This document shows, piece by piece, positions 27,528-38,171 of a stretch of DNA of 64,000 nt. The stretch's first letter is position 1; each line of letters begins with the position of its first letter. Location of the stretch: the NCBI RefSeq assembly GCF_963678635.1, contig NW_026971166.1, positions 1 to 64,000 on the forward strand, read 5' to 3'. This stretch comes from Symsagittifera roscoffensis (lineage: Eukaryota > Xenacoelomorpha > Acoela > Convolutidae). The translations under genes and the position numbers were made by a program. The notes beneath the pieces were generated by a model. It saw only the letters and a program-made list of their open reading frames with translations, was not told the DNA's origin and did no database searches.

Positions 27528-27758
27528 ATGCTCTTCTATCAAACAGTCACTAAAATTATCACAAACCTCAATCAATTTTTTACGATACTTGAAACTTTCA
27601 TAATATTTCTTTTTGATATCCTTGAATCTTTTCTAATAATCTTAATCATTTTTTGTAATATTTTTTTAATTTTCTACACTATATTCGAACTATTTCTCCA
27701 ACTTTCAAAAACCCTTGATTATATCCACAGGTACGATTTATACAACTTGTCTAAATGA
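27528..27758 (+). CDS. Hydrophobic small ORF (76 aa), doubtful
   Basis: An ATG frame with two or three hydrophobic segments rich in Ile/Phe/Leu. The matching position in copy B begins with a similar ATG but stops after about 17 codons. It overlaps the start of the next small ORF by 4 bases (ATGA). In such AT-rich DNA a hydrophobic frame may arise by chance. Confidence 0.25.
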   Translation: MLFYQTVTKIITNLNQFFTILETFIIFLFDILESFLIILIIFCNIFLIFYTIFELFLQLSKTLDYIHRYDLYNLSK

Positions 27759-27943
27759 TACGAACTATTTTCAGTAGAACTGATATTTTTCTACTATTTG
27801 TAATTTTCATAACATTTCTATCATCCCTCATTTTGACCATATGCAAATGTATAAAGAAAGCAATCATCACATTCGCTCTAGCAACAATCCTCCTAATTCT
27901 TTTTTTAGAAGAATACTATAATAAACATAAACTTTTTCACTAA
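27755..27943 (+). CDS. Small membrane peptide between pol and ORF3 (62 aa)
   Basis: Two hydrophobic segments (IFLLFVIFITFLSSLILTIC and IITFALATILLILFL) flank a basic Cys/Lys loop (CKCIKKA). Copy B preserves the ATG context and the first 36 codons or so with conservative changes (56001-56111) before a one-base loss ends the frame. A candidate splice acceptor (TATCCACAG) ends 25 bases upstream. Conservation of hydrophobic character suggests a real accessory membrane protein of unknown role. Confidence 0.5.
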   Translation: MIRTIFSRTDIFLLFVIFITFLSSLILTICKCIKKAIITFALATILLILFLEEYYNKHKLFH

Positions 27944-27951
27944 AAGAATAG

Positions 27952-29085
27952 ACCAAAAAGCTATCAAAAATTGCTACCCAACAGTCACAAAGTCAGTCTT
28001 TACCGACATCATCCCAAGAAAACCCGACACCACTTTCAACTACCCAAAACCCCCAAACATCTACACGAATTTCTTTTCAAGATAACCCATATACCTTTGA
28101 AGAACGACACGCTCGCTTATCAGAACCACTAGAACCAGTTCAACGACAAGCACCTCTAAGCGAACCAACATATAACTTATACCCAACACTACCACAAGAA
28201 TTAAGTAGAATAAGAAATCCTAGTCAAAACCAAAATACAGTCGAAATAAATAGACAAATTATACATCCTCGACGAAACAGAAATTTTCAAACTCCCCGAG
28301 TTCATTTTGATATACCTCAATCCCCATCACAAAACACTCCAGAAAACCCCATTGGTATATTACCAGAAACCCCTACGCTTCTTTCACAACGTAGCACCTC
28401 AAGCCTACCATCAGATTACTTAGGTTCAACACCAACATCTGAACAAATACGTGAAAATCCCTTTAACCCCCCAAACCAGGCATCACGACTACCATATTGG
28501 ACAACACATTCATTTACACAAGGTGAACTAAATTTAGTCAATGATCCAATAGATATTTCTACGGATACAACAACATCCTCATCACTACCAGAAACATAAT
28601 CACTACCATCAACACCATCAATAAGCCAGATTTCACCACCACCTTTTAACTTAAATTTTCCAAATAATCTCGACGCCAGATATCGAGAACAATCATCAAC
28701 AAATATCCCTTTAAGACTAGATTGGAATACATTTACAGCCCCTCCACCATTATTTGGACAACATCTAGAAAGTAATCGCCTTCACAACTGGGCACTTAAT
28801 AGATTACAATACCGGCAAGACATTCACGACGATATCCGTGATCACAATATACAAATACTCCAACAAAACAGTTTACAATTAAAGTTTGAAATCACAGTTA
28901 AATTAAACAACATTACTCAACATCCCTACCCATTAAACCCACCAAACATAACAGCTCAATCACTACCACCACCATTTATAACCACTGAAGTAATATATAA
29001 ATACGACAGATATACCAAAAAGACAATTGGTTACATCACATTTTATAACCCATACTCAGGATTATCATACACATGTATATTCTAA
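27952..29085 (+). pseudogene. ORF3, ATG-less accessory gene before env (about 377 codons)
   Basis: A frame open from after TAG 27949-27951 to TAA 29083-29085, with one in-frame TAA at 28597-28599. Copy B has TTA at the equivalent codon, so the stop is a point mutation in A. The N-terminal two thirds are Pro/Thr/Ser/Gln-rich; the last 130 codons look folded (KFEITVKLNNITQHPYPLNP, VIYKYDRYTKKTIGYITFYN) and are well conserved in B. It ends 13 bases inside the env start. No ATG near the 5' end, so expression needs splicing or readthrough. No family recognised. Confidence 0.55.
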
Positions 29086-31691
29086 AATTATTAATTTTTC
29101 TCCAACTCCTTTTTCTAGTTATCTCAAATCAAAACATAAACCCTTCTCCCCGCACAGGACCCCAAGATTTATTAGTAACACATTACGATTGTGAAGAAAA
29201 CGAACAAAAAACACTACACAAATATGCAATAAATCAAGTATCACAATGCGAAACAGAACCACAAGCCATAGAAACAACAAATGTAATAGCGACACTCTAT
29301 TCAAAAGCCCGAGCAACTACAGTTATAGGATATAAATTCACAGCAACATTTTCTGAAAAGAAAGTACATTGTTCACAAGTCTCAAACGGAAATAAAAACC
29401 GACTTGACCATGAATCATTCTATCAGAGTAATATAGAACGACTTTTACATCTCAATCCCGAAGATTGTAAAAACGAGTTACTCCGACTAAACATCATAAA
29501 AAATAAAAACACAGATAGAAAGTTAGTATATTTCCAATTTTTTTCAGATTCTGTACATCAAGCAGAACTTGAAAGATATCAAGGACATATAAAACTAGAT
29601 GAAAAGTACCCATATAACGGCGCACACGGACGATTAACTTATGATATACACGATAAACACTGGATACCACACATTGGTATAAATAACCCATCAAACTGCA
29701 AAGCAGACACAAAAAATAAAGGATACCAAGAAATAATGTTTTTCGATTGGAAAATACAACTCGAAAAAATTCAACTCACACGAGATTTATCAGACAACAC
29801 AATGATCTATCAAGGCATTAGATTACCTTGTAAAAACGACCAAGGCTATTGCGACCCTACAACAAGAACACAAGCAACAATTGTTTGGTTCCCCGAAGAC
29901 ACATGTACAACATTTCAAGTAGCAAAAACACACGCTCGTATGATAAAATTTCACGAAAAATATTTTATACAATCAATACCATATGAACAAGTAAATCCAT
30001 TACGAAAAATAAGTTCTAATTTTAGAAACATTCATAATATAGAAAATAAATTAACACGTTTTCAAATATATCAAGAAACAGAACTTGCATGTAAATACAG
30101 AAACCCACTTCACAAAACACAATACTCTGAAATATTAGTTGAATACGAAAATGGATTCGACATGACCACTGGAAAACTAAAAGTTGACCCATACGCCACA
30201 AGTCATCCTTCAAATGAAGGAACATCATACATACCAGTTCATTTTCAAAAGAATACAGGTCAACCTGGTGGAAATTTAAAGCCCCAAGACGATCAAAGCA
30301 CACGTTTACAAGAACTATCACTAATGAATAGTACATATTTTGGTAATATCCACTATGATATTCACTTAGATATGAAACTAGACTACACGATTAGCCGAAT
30401 TTTTCAAGAAATGTCACTCTCCGAATTAGAAACACTACACCAACTATGCGAAATAGAAAGAACACAAATATTACAATCACTTGCACTAGCAGTATTAAAA
30501 ATACCCTACGCAGGATATTTACTATCAGGAAATAGATCAAATTTTTTAGACTATGAAGGAAACATCTTATGGTTTTATACTTGTACTAAAAAAGTATCAC
30601 CACTATACGTTTTTGAAGATAAACGATGCTATAAAAGAATCCCTATCTTTTATAAGAATAAAGTACATTTCGTTGACACACTTTCACGAAGAACCTATTT
30701 CTGGGATACCGCAGTCCCATGTGGATCAGAAAATAGCCACAACGTAGTACAACTAAACCCTGATGAAGATAAATATTACCTTCTCACCCCATATCCCACA
30801 TTAATGCAATCACTCAAAAAATTTTCACCAGAAAGCATTCGCGCTATCGCTCGAAACCCAAATATAGACTTACAATCAATAGGAATATACTCAAAATCAG
30901 ATATTCAACATCACATTAGAACACAACAATTCCAAGAATTATTAACACAAATGGATACAATACAAAGACAATCAATTGACCAAAACTTACACAAACTTGC
31001 CGAAACCGCAGGATTTGCTGACATCTATACGCAAGACTATAGCGGATATTTTAAAGACATTAAAGATTATATATATCTAAACGGTGAAAGATACCGTCCC
31101 CAAGATATATCACCTATCAATATTTTTAGCTTTGTTACACTCAAGAATGAAATTCTTGATTTTCTAGGATGGCCCTACTACATCTTAGAAAAACTGACTA
31201 TTTTATACGCAATGTTTAACTTTATTGGATTTCTTTTTTCACTCTTAAAAGGAATCTATAACACATGTGCTATACACACACAAGTCAATAGACAAGCAAG
31301 TGTAGCACGCATACTATTTGCAGGATTTTTTGGAATCTTTTCTACATCTATAAACAAAATTCTTTTAGACGCACAAATAAAAGAATATAACACAAAAATA
31401 GCAACAAGACAGAACACATACGACGAAGAACATAACAATGTAGACACAACACCAACAGCACCACAGTTACCACCCCTACCACATAACCATCCATTATCCC
31501 TAGTCCCACGTAATTTTCGAAATTTAGCCATAACACAGAACCAAAATTTTAGACCAACCATATCACAAAGTCCCATCCAACATATAATGCCACACCACTC
31601 ACAAGATGAAAACACTTATGAACAAATTATAGAACAACCCCATACCACCGCTTTTCAGTCTCAAAATAATAATTTTTTTAGCCCACGATGA
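29073..31691 (+). CDS. env: Envelope-like glycoprotein, copy A (872 aa)
   Basis: Begins with a signal peptide (MYILKLLIFLQLLFLVIS) and has a long Cys-containing ectodomain. Hydrophobic membrane-proximal segments lie at about residues 700-740 and 760-780 (LYAMFNFIGFLFSLL, ILFAGFFGIFS). A Pro/Gln-rich cytoplasmic tail of about 80 residues follows. The layout recalls the glycoproteins of chuvirus or rhabdovirus type acquired by some arthropod LTR elements more than the baculovirus-F type of errantiviruses, but I cannot demonstrate homology by eye. The frame is uninterrupted, unlike gag and pol. The stop overlaps the next ATG as ATGA (31688-31691). Confidence 0.7.
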   Translation: MYILKLLIFLQLLFLVISNQNINPSPRTGPQDLLVTHYDCEENEQKTLHKYAINQVSQCETEPQAIETTNVIATLYSKARATTVIGYKFTATFSEKKVHCSQVSNGNKNRLDHESFYQSNIERLLHLNPEDCKNELLRLNIIKNKNTDRKLVYFQFFSDSVHQAELERYQGHIKLDEKYPYNGAHGRLTYDIHDKHWIPHIGINNPSNCKADTKNKGYQEIMFFDWKIQLEKIQLTRDLSDNTMIYQGIRLPCKNDQGYCDPTTRTQATIVWFPEDTCTTFQVAKTHARMIKFHEKYFIQSIPYEQVNPLRKISSNFRNIHNIENKLTRFQIYQETELACKYRNPLHKTQYSEILVEYENGFDMTTGKLKVDPYATSHPSNEGTSYIPVHFQKNTGQPGGNLKPQDDQSTRLQELSLMNSTYFGNIHYDIHLDMKLDYTISRIFQEMSLSELETLHQLCEIERTQILQSLALAVLKIPYAGYLLSGNRSNFLDYEGNILWFYTCTKKVSPLYVFEDKRCYKRIPIFYKNKVHFVDTLSRRTYFWDTAVPCGSENSHNVVQLNPDEDKYYLLTPYPTLMQSLKKFSPESIRAIARNPNIDLQSIGIYSKSDIQHHIRTQQFQELLTQMDTIQRQSIDQNLHKLAETAGFADIYTQDYSGYFKDIKDYIYLNGERYRPQDISPINIFSFVTLKNEILDFLGWPYYILEKLTILYAMFNFIGFLFSLLKGIYNTCAIHTQVNRQASVARILFAGFFGIFSTSINKILLDAQIKEYNTKIATRQNTYDEEHNNVDTTPTAPQLPPLPHNHPLSLVPRNFRNLAITQNQNFRPTISQSPIQHIMPHHSQDENTYEQIIEQPHTTAFQSQNNNFFSPR

Positions 31692-33494
31692 GCCGACAAC
31701 TTGGATCCCTACACCGTTCAAATTCCCACCCAACCAACCTCACTACCCCCATTACAATAATACCACTTTTTGCTTTCCCGCCACCCGATTTCCCAACCAG
31801 TAATGTAACATCAGGCATGAATTCCGATACTAATTCACACATCTCAGTTTTATACTCCACATCACAACTCAATAACCCGAATATTGAAACCCCCGATGAA
31901 TTTGCCGACTCTGAACCATCTCCATCCAATAATTTTCCCACCAACCCCTCAATTTTTTCCCAACCCCCTTTTCAACCCATATTACCAAATAACCCTGAAC
32001 CAACCAATTCTACACCCTCTTATGCTTCCCAAGTCACCCCAACCTACTCCTCACTTCACTCAGACCAATCATCTCATTCTCCAGATACCCCCCGAATCTC
32101 CCCAGAACTAGATAATTTCATTACCCTACAACAACAACCCTATCACCTTGACATCCCAACCATAAACCAAATCTCATCCACAATAGATTCATCCAACCCT
32201 CCTACCCCTACAGCCTCTTCAATTTATACTGAATCATTAGCACCATCATCCACATCTACTGAATCTTCACTCAGCACTAATAGAGCTTACCGCACTTTTA
32301 AAAGAAAGTTCCCCAACCATCCTTTCCCAGCGAAACCAGGAACAGCCCGTGAATATATCAACCATCCAAAACACACTAACACAAAAGAATTTTTAGCTAT
32401 CACCTTACCCTCATTTCCACAATACACTTTAAACACCCCTCACGACACTAACGAGACACGTAACTTTGTAGACGAACACGTTTTAATGCCTACCCTTCCT
32501 TGGACCTCATATTATCATTTTACTAATCCCCTTTGCTTACCTTTATCTAGCACTCACGTCGATATAGAACGAAATAAGGACATGCTATATCGACTCACTA
32601 CACCACTAACATCTAGACAATTACTTACATTGGATATAAAAAATCACTAAAAACACACACTGCACCCCGAGCAAATGAATATACACTAGAATATTACGAT
32701 CATAACATCATCAGAACTAACCAAGATCAATTCTTAGACGACGATCGCTTCGCTAACCCACAAATCACCGAGAAATTTTTCATTAAAACACCATATGTAT
32801 TTACACTAAATATCTTCGATCGCAAGTTTGACCACATTATTTCAGAAGCACTAACAGACACACAAGCCTACGAAAGTTTTAAAGAACGCTTCCAAATATT
32901 TTCACTAACCTTTCATTTCCTTGCACCACATGAAAGAGATTTGCACTGCTCACACGATATTATGTTGCGCACTAAACAAACTTACACATATACTTATTAT
33001 CGTTTTATCCAAAATCACTTCGACCTACACACTCCCTCCAGACAACCACACCATCGTTTTCAATTCATCAATTCCAAATACACCTCACCATTCTTTCTTA
33101 ACTTCACATATTGCATTAAAGATACTAACCTTCATGGTATTCTTCGAAATTATGATCCCATAACCCAAATGTATATTTTTGTCCCATCACCAAGACCTTC
33201 AACGCAGAAGAATCCCGACCCTTCCTTATCCCACACGAGTTTGTACAACCTATAGAAATCCCCATTTTAGAATTCATCCATAACACTAAATTCAATCACA
33301 AATTATATAATCTAATCCAAAACACACCTTATGAATTTGCAGTTGGCACTGAAGAACTAACCACCATTAAAGCACTTCAATTGCTTTGGCCACTACTTCA
33401 AACTAAAAATATCATCCGCATTTTAGCTAAATTACTAACAACTTCAGATCTCATCCACGACATCTTCCCCCACGGTTTCTTCCCCGACGACTAA
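31688..33494 (+). pseudogene. ORF4, large gene after env, copy A (about 600 codons)
   Basis: The first 300 codons or so (31688 to about 32640) are Pro/Ser/Thr-rich, followed by a structured region (FKRKFPNHPFPAKPGTAREY). The frame then shifts near 32640 and again (one base lost) near 33180, finishing at TAA 33492-33494. The C-terminal half is compact and aromatic/His-rich (TYTYYRFIQN, HHRFQFINSKYTSPFFLNF). Copy B carries the same gene with breaks elsewhere. An additional gene of this size downstream of env is unusual for gypsy-type elements. No family recognised. Confidence 0.6.
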
Positions 33495-35087
33495 CAGATA
33501 AGTATGAATTATACATATTACCAACTAATTAAAATATTAGAAACTCACCATTCTTTATCCATGTATTCTTTAGAATTTTAGCCTTCACCCAACGATCATC
33601 TGAAAAATTCACAAAATAAAATAAAAATTGAAAACTTCTTCAAACTGTTTAAAACTCTTTTAATTTTTACACCAAATAATTAAATAAATATAATACCAAT
33701 GCAGTAATTTAATTTATAAATTTTTCCCCCACAAGCAGTAAATCTAAAAATGATGAAAATTTGTAACTTAATTTTCCCCAACAACTAGCAGTAAAATTAA
33801 AAATTCTATGTAGTAAATTAATAAGAAGCAAATGCAGTACTAACCTTTTGATATATTTTCATTCACTCGCACAAGAATTCTATCCAAACTCGCACAGCTC
33901 GCCCACGAAGAATTGTTTAAATAATGAATTTCAGTTTCAAGCTTTCACAACTCAACAACTCTAACACACGATAACAAGTTTCAAACTTTCCTTTAACCCG
34001 GTTGGAAAGGAATTATATACTAAACAAAACTAACCAATGCAGCTTACTAAACACCACAACACATAGCATAACAGCATGACTAAGAAAAGGAAACCAACGG
34101 TACCCAAACCGGATTAACCCAGTTTAAAACTGGATAATTTATTTTTTTGAAGACTATTATAAAGTCTAAGAAAGAAATAATAAAACACAAAAAAGTCGAA
34201 AGACAAACCCATACCACAAACAATTTGATTTTTGGAAAAAGGACACAACCAACAAAACATAAGAAAAACCACAACAAACCCAGCATAAAACGTTGTCACA
34301 TAACAGGACCTCTCACAAAAACCGCATGCAATCATACTCCCACTCCTGGCCTAACCCACCAGGAAGGACGTCCTGAGCATGCTCTATAGCCGGCCTAACC
34401 CACCGCGCTACATCCAAGCTTTGTGACCACACTCCTATTTTTAATAAGAGCTACTCAAGGGTGAGTAACTCTTCAAAATAACTGAACTAAAACAAAAAGC
34501 TTTTGTGAAAACAACTAACTAAAATCATAATTAAAAAATATTAAACTAATAAAAGTTTTATAAAATGTAAATTACATTATGCAATACATAGATCAGAATA
34601 CAACACCAAGGACGAACATCCAAAGACAAAACGACCCCACTACACTCGAGAAAGAATGGCCAACTAAAATCAATATGCCGCTCACAATCACAACTCAAAG
34701 GATTTAGAGTACGACTTGACTTCGCAGAAAAGGACTTCATTGAACTAGACCAATGACCACCTCGATGTTCAAGTATACGTACAGATCCGAGTAACCAGGC
34801 ATCCCCTCCATGCACAATCTCCACGCCATTCCTAGACAAGATCAAAACACAAAGAAGTTCTCATTAATGAAACAGAAACACCTGACATAGCCAACCATTC
34901 TGAAATCAGATTTGAGTTTGTTGCAAAGACCCAGTCGTTGTCATGAGATGACACAACGATCGAACCTGGAACTTCTCTAACAAGAGAACCCAGAAGAAAT
35001 ATGATGTTCGCCAAATACCAACGTCCATCATCCATCCTTTGAATTGCAGAAAGACTATTCTAAAAAACTCTGTAAAACCCGGATGGG
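33495..35087 (+). other. 3' non-coding region of copy A
   Basis: About 1.6 kb between ORF4 and the 3' LTR, conserved in both minus-strand copies. Features: several GCAGTA/TTTTCCCC repeats (33700-33850), a near-palindrome CCTTTAACCCGGTTGGAAAGG (about 33991-34011), the 15-bp palindrome CCAGTTTAAAACTGG (about 34119-34133), and two adjacent 10-bp palindromes AGGACGTCCT and GAGCATGCTC (34365-34384). A minus-strand frame at 34832-35035 begins like frames at the same place in the other copies. The polypurine tract is weak (GGATGGG before the LTR). Confidence 0.5.
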
Positions 35088-35497
35088 TGGAACCTGATCT
35101 AAACTACATTTTATGATTGGATAAATTAGATATTTTACCAATGTAAAGTATTTAATATTAACCAATCATGATCCATCTAACTAACAACCCACTTATTTGT
35201 AAGTGCTGGAATTACTTGTAATTTCAGCACCAGAGAGATTTGAATTTAACTTAGAAATTAGTTGACTCTCCAAGAAGACTTCAGCAACCGCAATAAACCA
35301 GTATACCCTAGATCTATTGAGCCTAGCAGAGACTAGTTAAACAACCTGAGACTAGATAGTATAAGAGTAAGATTAGGATCGGTATTAGACTAAGAAGTTG
35401 CACGAATCTATCCGGCCGAAAATAAGATAGCGTGACGAGCAGACGGTGTACCCTATCCGAAATTACTCTATGAGTTATACCCATCGGTCTTAACTCA
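35088..35497 (+). repeat. 3' LTR of copy A
   Basis: 410 bp, TGGAACC...TAACTCA. It differs from the 5' LTR at about 20 sites. At most of these the 5' LTR agrees with the inverted LTRs at 41423 and 48093 rather than with this one. The following bases are TTAT. Confidence 0.85.
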
Positions 35498-36405
35498 TTA
35501 TCATTCGGTCCTAATTTCCCAGACTAGTCAGATAATGTAACGTTTAAAATAGTAGTTCAATGAGGCTCTACAGTGCCAGAGTGTATTTGACTTTTCGCGA
35601 CTCTTTATGCGACTTTTGCCACGACTTGAAAATCGAAACAGCAATTTAAAATCTAATAAAACTCTTATAAAAATTTGAATTGATTCTTAGAAGATGTAAG
35701 AATTTGGTAAAAATTCAGATTTACTCTAACAAGATATATAAGATTCTTATAAGATTTTGAACTTTAGTAACACCCGTGTACGACAAATACAAACAAATAG
35801 CTGAAACAATGTACCGCTCAAATCGCTCCAAAATTAGGCGATTTTGGGGGAAACCGCATCCGCATTTGCGGAATCTGGAACAAGTTGTGGAATCCACAAA
35901 AAATAATAAATATAGACAACTTACACCCAACTTCGATCTCAAGTCCTGCCAACTTACAACCAAATTCAAACTCAATTCATCTTAATTCCTGTCAACTGAA
36001 GTTAACTACTTCATCGATCTAAATTCCTGCCATATGAACAATAAACATCTTACGGGACTTTTCCAAGGAACCTCTCACCCATCCATCTCATCCCAAATAC
36101 GGATGATTTGAAATCACTTTGGGATAAAATGAACCAACTACAACCCCAAATATTGATTTAACTCTTTGGGAAATCACTGAACCTATTATAATTACAAATA
36201 TTGATTTGATTCGTTGATTGTGTTTGTCAAATTGATCCCGAAAAATTTACTTGTTTTTTGGGATCGATACCAATGGGTGATATCCACTGATTTAGTTAAT
36301 CAAAGTTATACGAGTTTTCCTGGATACCGTTGACCGAACTGCGCTTTTCCAGTAAATTTTAAGTTTTCCACTGGTGCATCTGCTTCTCTTTCTTAATTAA
36401 AAGAA
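35498..36405. other. Flanking DNA, no gene seen
   Basis: AT-rich single-copy-looking sequence after the copy A LTR. No convincing coding frame or structured RNA was found. Confidence 0.5.
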
Positions 36406-36524
36406 GAAAAAAAGTTAATAAGTAATTGAATAAATACTGATGAGAAATGTTTCATCTGAAGGTGGAGTTGACCCCTTCTCCTTGCTTGAAAGAGTGGCGT
36501 CTTACCGCTGCGCCATATAACCTT
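36406..36524 (-). other. tRNA-derived pol III unit (SINE head or tRNA pseudogene)
   Basis: On the minus strand GGTTATA is followed at nucleotide 8 by TGGCGCAGCGG (36505-36515), a near-perfect A box. About 30 bases on is GGGTCAACTCC (within 36464-36475), a 10/11 match to the B box. CTCTT/AGGAG can form an anticodon-like stem. The 3' acceptor strand does not pair with the 5' one, and a T-run follows at 36406-36414. A functional tRNA is unlikely; a tRNA-derived retroposon is the better reading. Confidence 0.5.
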
Positions 36525-36532
36525 CCTAATTG

Positions 36533-36873
36533 TTCCGACTTTCGATACGAAAGTAACAGAATATTTGTGCTCAGGGTGGGTTTTTTTTTCTTCAGACAAA
36601 TTTCGACTTTTTAACTAGCCTTTTTTGACGGAATTTTTTTATATCACTCAAAAGGTTTTGTTGGCCTGAGCTTAAACTTAAAAAGATATTTCACCTGTGA
36701 TCATTTTTCGTAAAGTTATGAGGGTTTAAAGATAGCCATTTTGGCCATTTTGACCAATTTGATTTCATTTTATTTTATTTCATTTAATTTTTTCATGTTT
36801 TTACTGCTGCTCCATAAACCTTAAAAGGCAGTCGGAACATTCAGGGCTTCGCCCTGATACGAGCAGTCTTGTT
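36533..36873 (+). repeat. Dispersed repeat family, copy 1 (internally deleted)
   Basis: Begins TTCCGACTTTCGATACGAAA and ends with CGCCCTGATACGAGCAGTCTTGTT. It lacks about 180 bp of the middle segment found in the longer copies. The start contains GTTCCGAC and the end region contains its complement GTCGGAAC, so the unit has short imperfect terminal complementarity. Confidence 0.65.
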
Positions 36874-37121
36874 CTTCAATTTATAGTTGTGTTTTTCAAT
36901 GATGTGAATATATTTTTCATCCTCTCGTCACATAAAGCCGATTAGCACATAGAGTTCCGCACCAAACTCCATCGCGATTAAAATTGGTTCGCGTCCCTCT
37001 GTTATCATCCGCAAAAATCAGTTTTTCTGATCAAATCATTTGTTGCTGTTCCTTGAACACATGAAAAGTGTTACCGAAGTTCGGAACTCAGTTGTCAACT
37101 AGATATCAAATTCGATTTTTG

Positions 37122-37638
37122 TTCCAACTTTCGATACGAAAGTAACGGAATATTTGTGCTCGGGGTGGGTTTTTTTTCTTCGGACAAATTTCGACTTTTT
37201 AACTAGCCATTTTCGACGGAATTTTTTTAATATATCTTTTAAAAAGTAATGTTGTTCTGAGCTTGAATTTGAAAAGATCTTTTACCTGTGATCATTTTTC
37301 GTAAAGTTACGGGGGTTTCAAGTTTGCCATTTTGGCCAATTTGGGACAATTAACTCGCGCTGTTAACGCGTAAGCGGAGATTTAATCCGAGTTAGAAATC
37401 GTTCCAAATTGATTGAACGAAGCTTATTTGCCATACTTGGTTTGTTACAAGGGGCAAAATCTATCCTTTTGTAATTTAAATGGCGTGTGTGGGGATGATT
37501 TTCATAAAAAAATTTCTTAGAAAAATTTCTTTTTCATTTTGTTTTATTTCATTGTAATTTTAATGTTATTACTGCTCCATAAACCTTAAAAGGCAGTCGG
37601 AACATTCAGGGCTTCGCCCTGATACGAGCTATCTTGTT
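37122..37638 (+). repeat. Dispersed repeat family, copy 2
   Basis: About 517 bp, with the same start and end as the 36533 copy, separated from it by about 250 bp of other DNA and directly abutting copy 3. Carries the central GACAATTAACTCGCGC...TTAACGCGTAAGCGGAG block. Confidence 0.7.
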
Positions 37639-37639
37639 G

Positions 37640-38171
37640 TTCCGACTTTCGATACGAAAGTAACGGAATATTTGTGCTCGGGGTGGGTTTTTTTTCTTCA
37701 GACAAATTTCGACTTTTAAACTTTCTGACGGAATTTTTTTTATATCATTTAAAAAGTAATGTTGTCCTGAGCTTGAATTTGAAAAAATATTTTACCTGTG
37801 ATCATTTTTCGTAAAGTTATGAGGGTTTAAAGATTGCCATTTTGACCAATTTGGGACAATTAACGCGCGATATAATTCGCGCTATTAACGCGTAAGCGGA
37901 GATTTAATCCTTCTTATAAATAGTTCCAAATTGGTTGAACGAAGCTTATTTGCCATAATTTATTTGTTACAAGGAACGAAATCTATCTTTTTTTTTTACT
38001 TTAAATGGCGTGTGGGGGGATGATTTTCATTTAAAAAATTCAAATTTTACAAAAAAAAATTTTCATTTTATTTTATTTCATTTAATTTTCCTATGTTATT
38101 AATGTTGCTCCATAAACCTTAAAAGGCAGTCGGAACATTCAAGGCTCCGCCCTGATACGAGCAGTCTTGTT
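37640..38171 (+). repeat. Dispersed repeat family, copy 3
   Basis: About 530 bp in direct tandem with copy 2. The core block ATTAACGCGCGATATAATTCGCGCTATTAACGCG includes a GCGCGATATAATTCGCGC near-palindrome. No coding capacity. Confidence 0.7.

Larger units (their letters stand above)
38..35497 (+). mobile_element. Ty3/gypsy-like LTR retroelement with env, copy A (split by the Polinton-like element)
   Basis: Two 410-bp direct repeats (38-447 and 35088-35497), both TG...CA, enclose gag, protease, reverse transcriptase, RNase H, integrase, a membrane peptide, ORF3, an envelope-like gene and ORF4, all on the + strand. A primer-binding site candidate follows the 5' LTR by two bases. The element is split at 1418/18257 by a 16.8-kb Polinton-like insertion, so its own length is about 18.6 kb, long for the class. 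Gag and pol have several frameshifts and integrase has an internal deletion; env is uninterrupted. The flanks differ (CTAC before the 5' LTR, TTAT after the 3' LTR), so this copy has no target duplication of its own. Confidence 0.85.

Noticed and set aside
34147-34389. 80-codon plus-strand frame in the copy A 3' region
   Set aside because: Has no ATG start, is not preserved in the other two copies, and overlaps conserved palindromes.
36460-36524. Functional tRNA gene
   Set aside because: The A and B boxes fit, but the acceptor and T stems do not pair.
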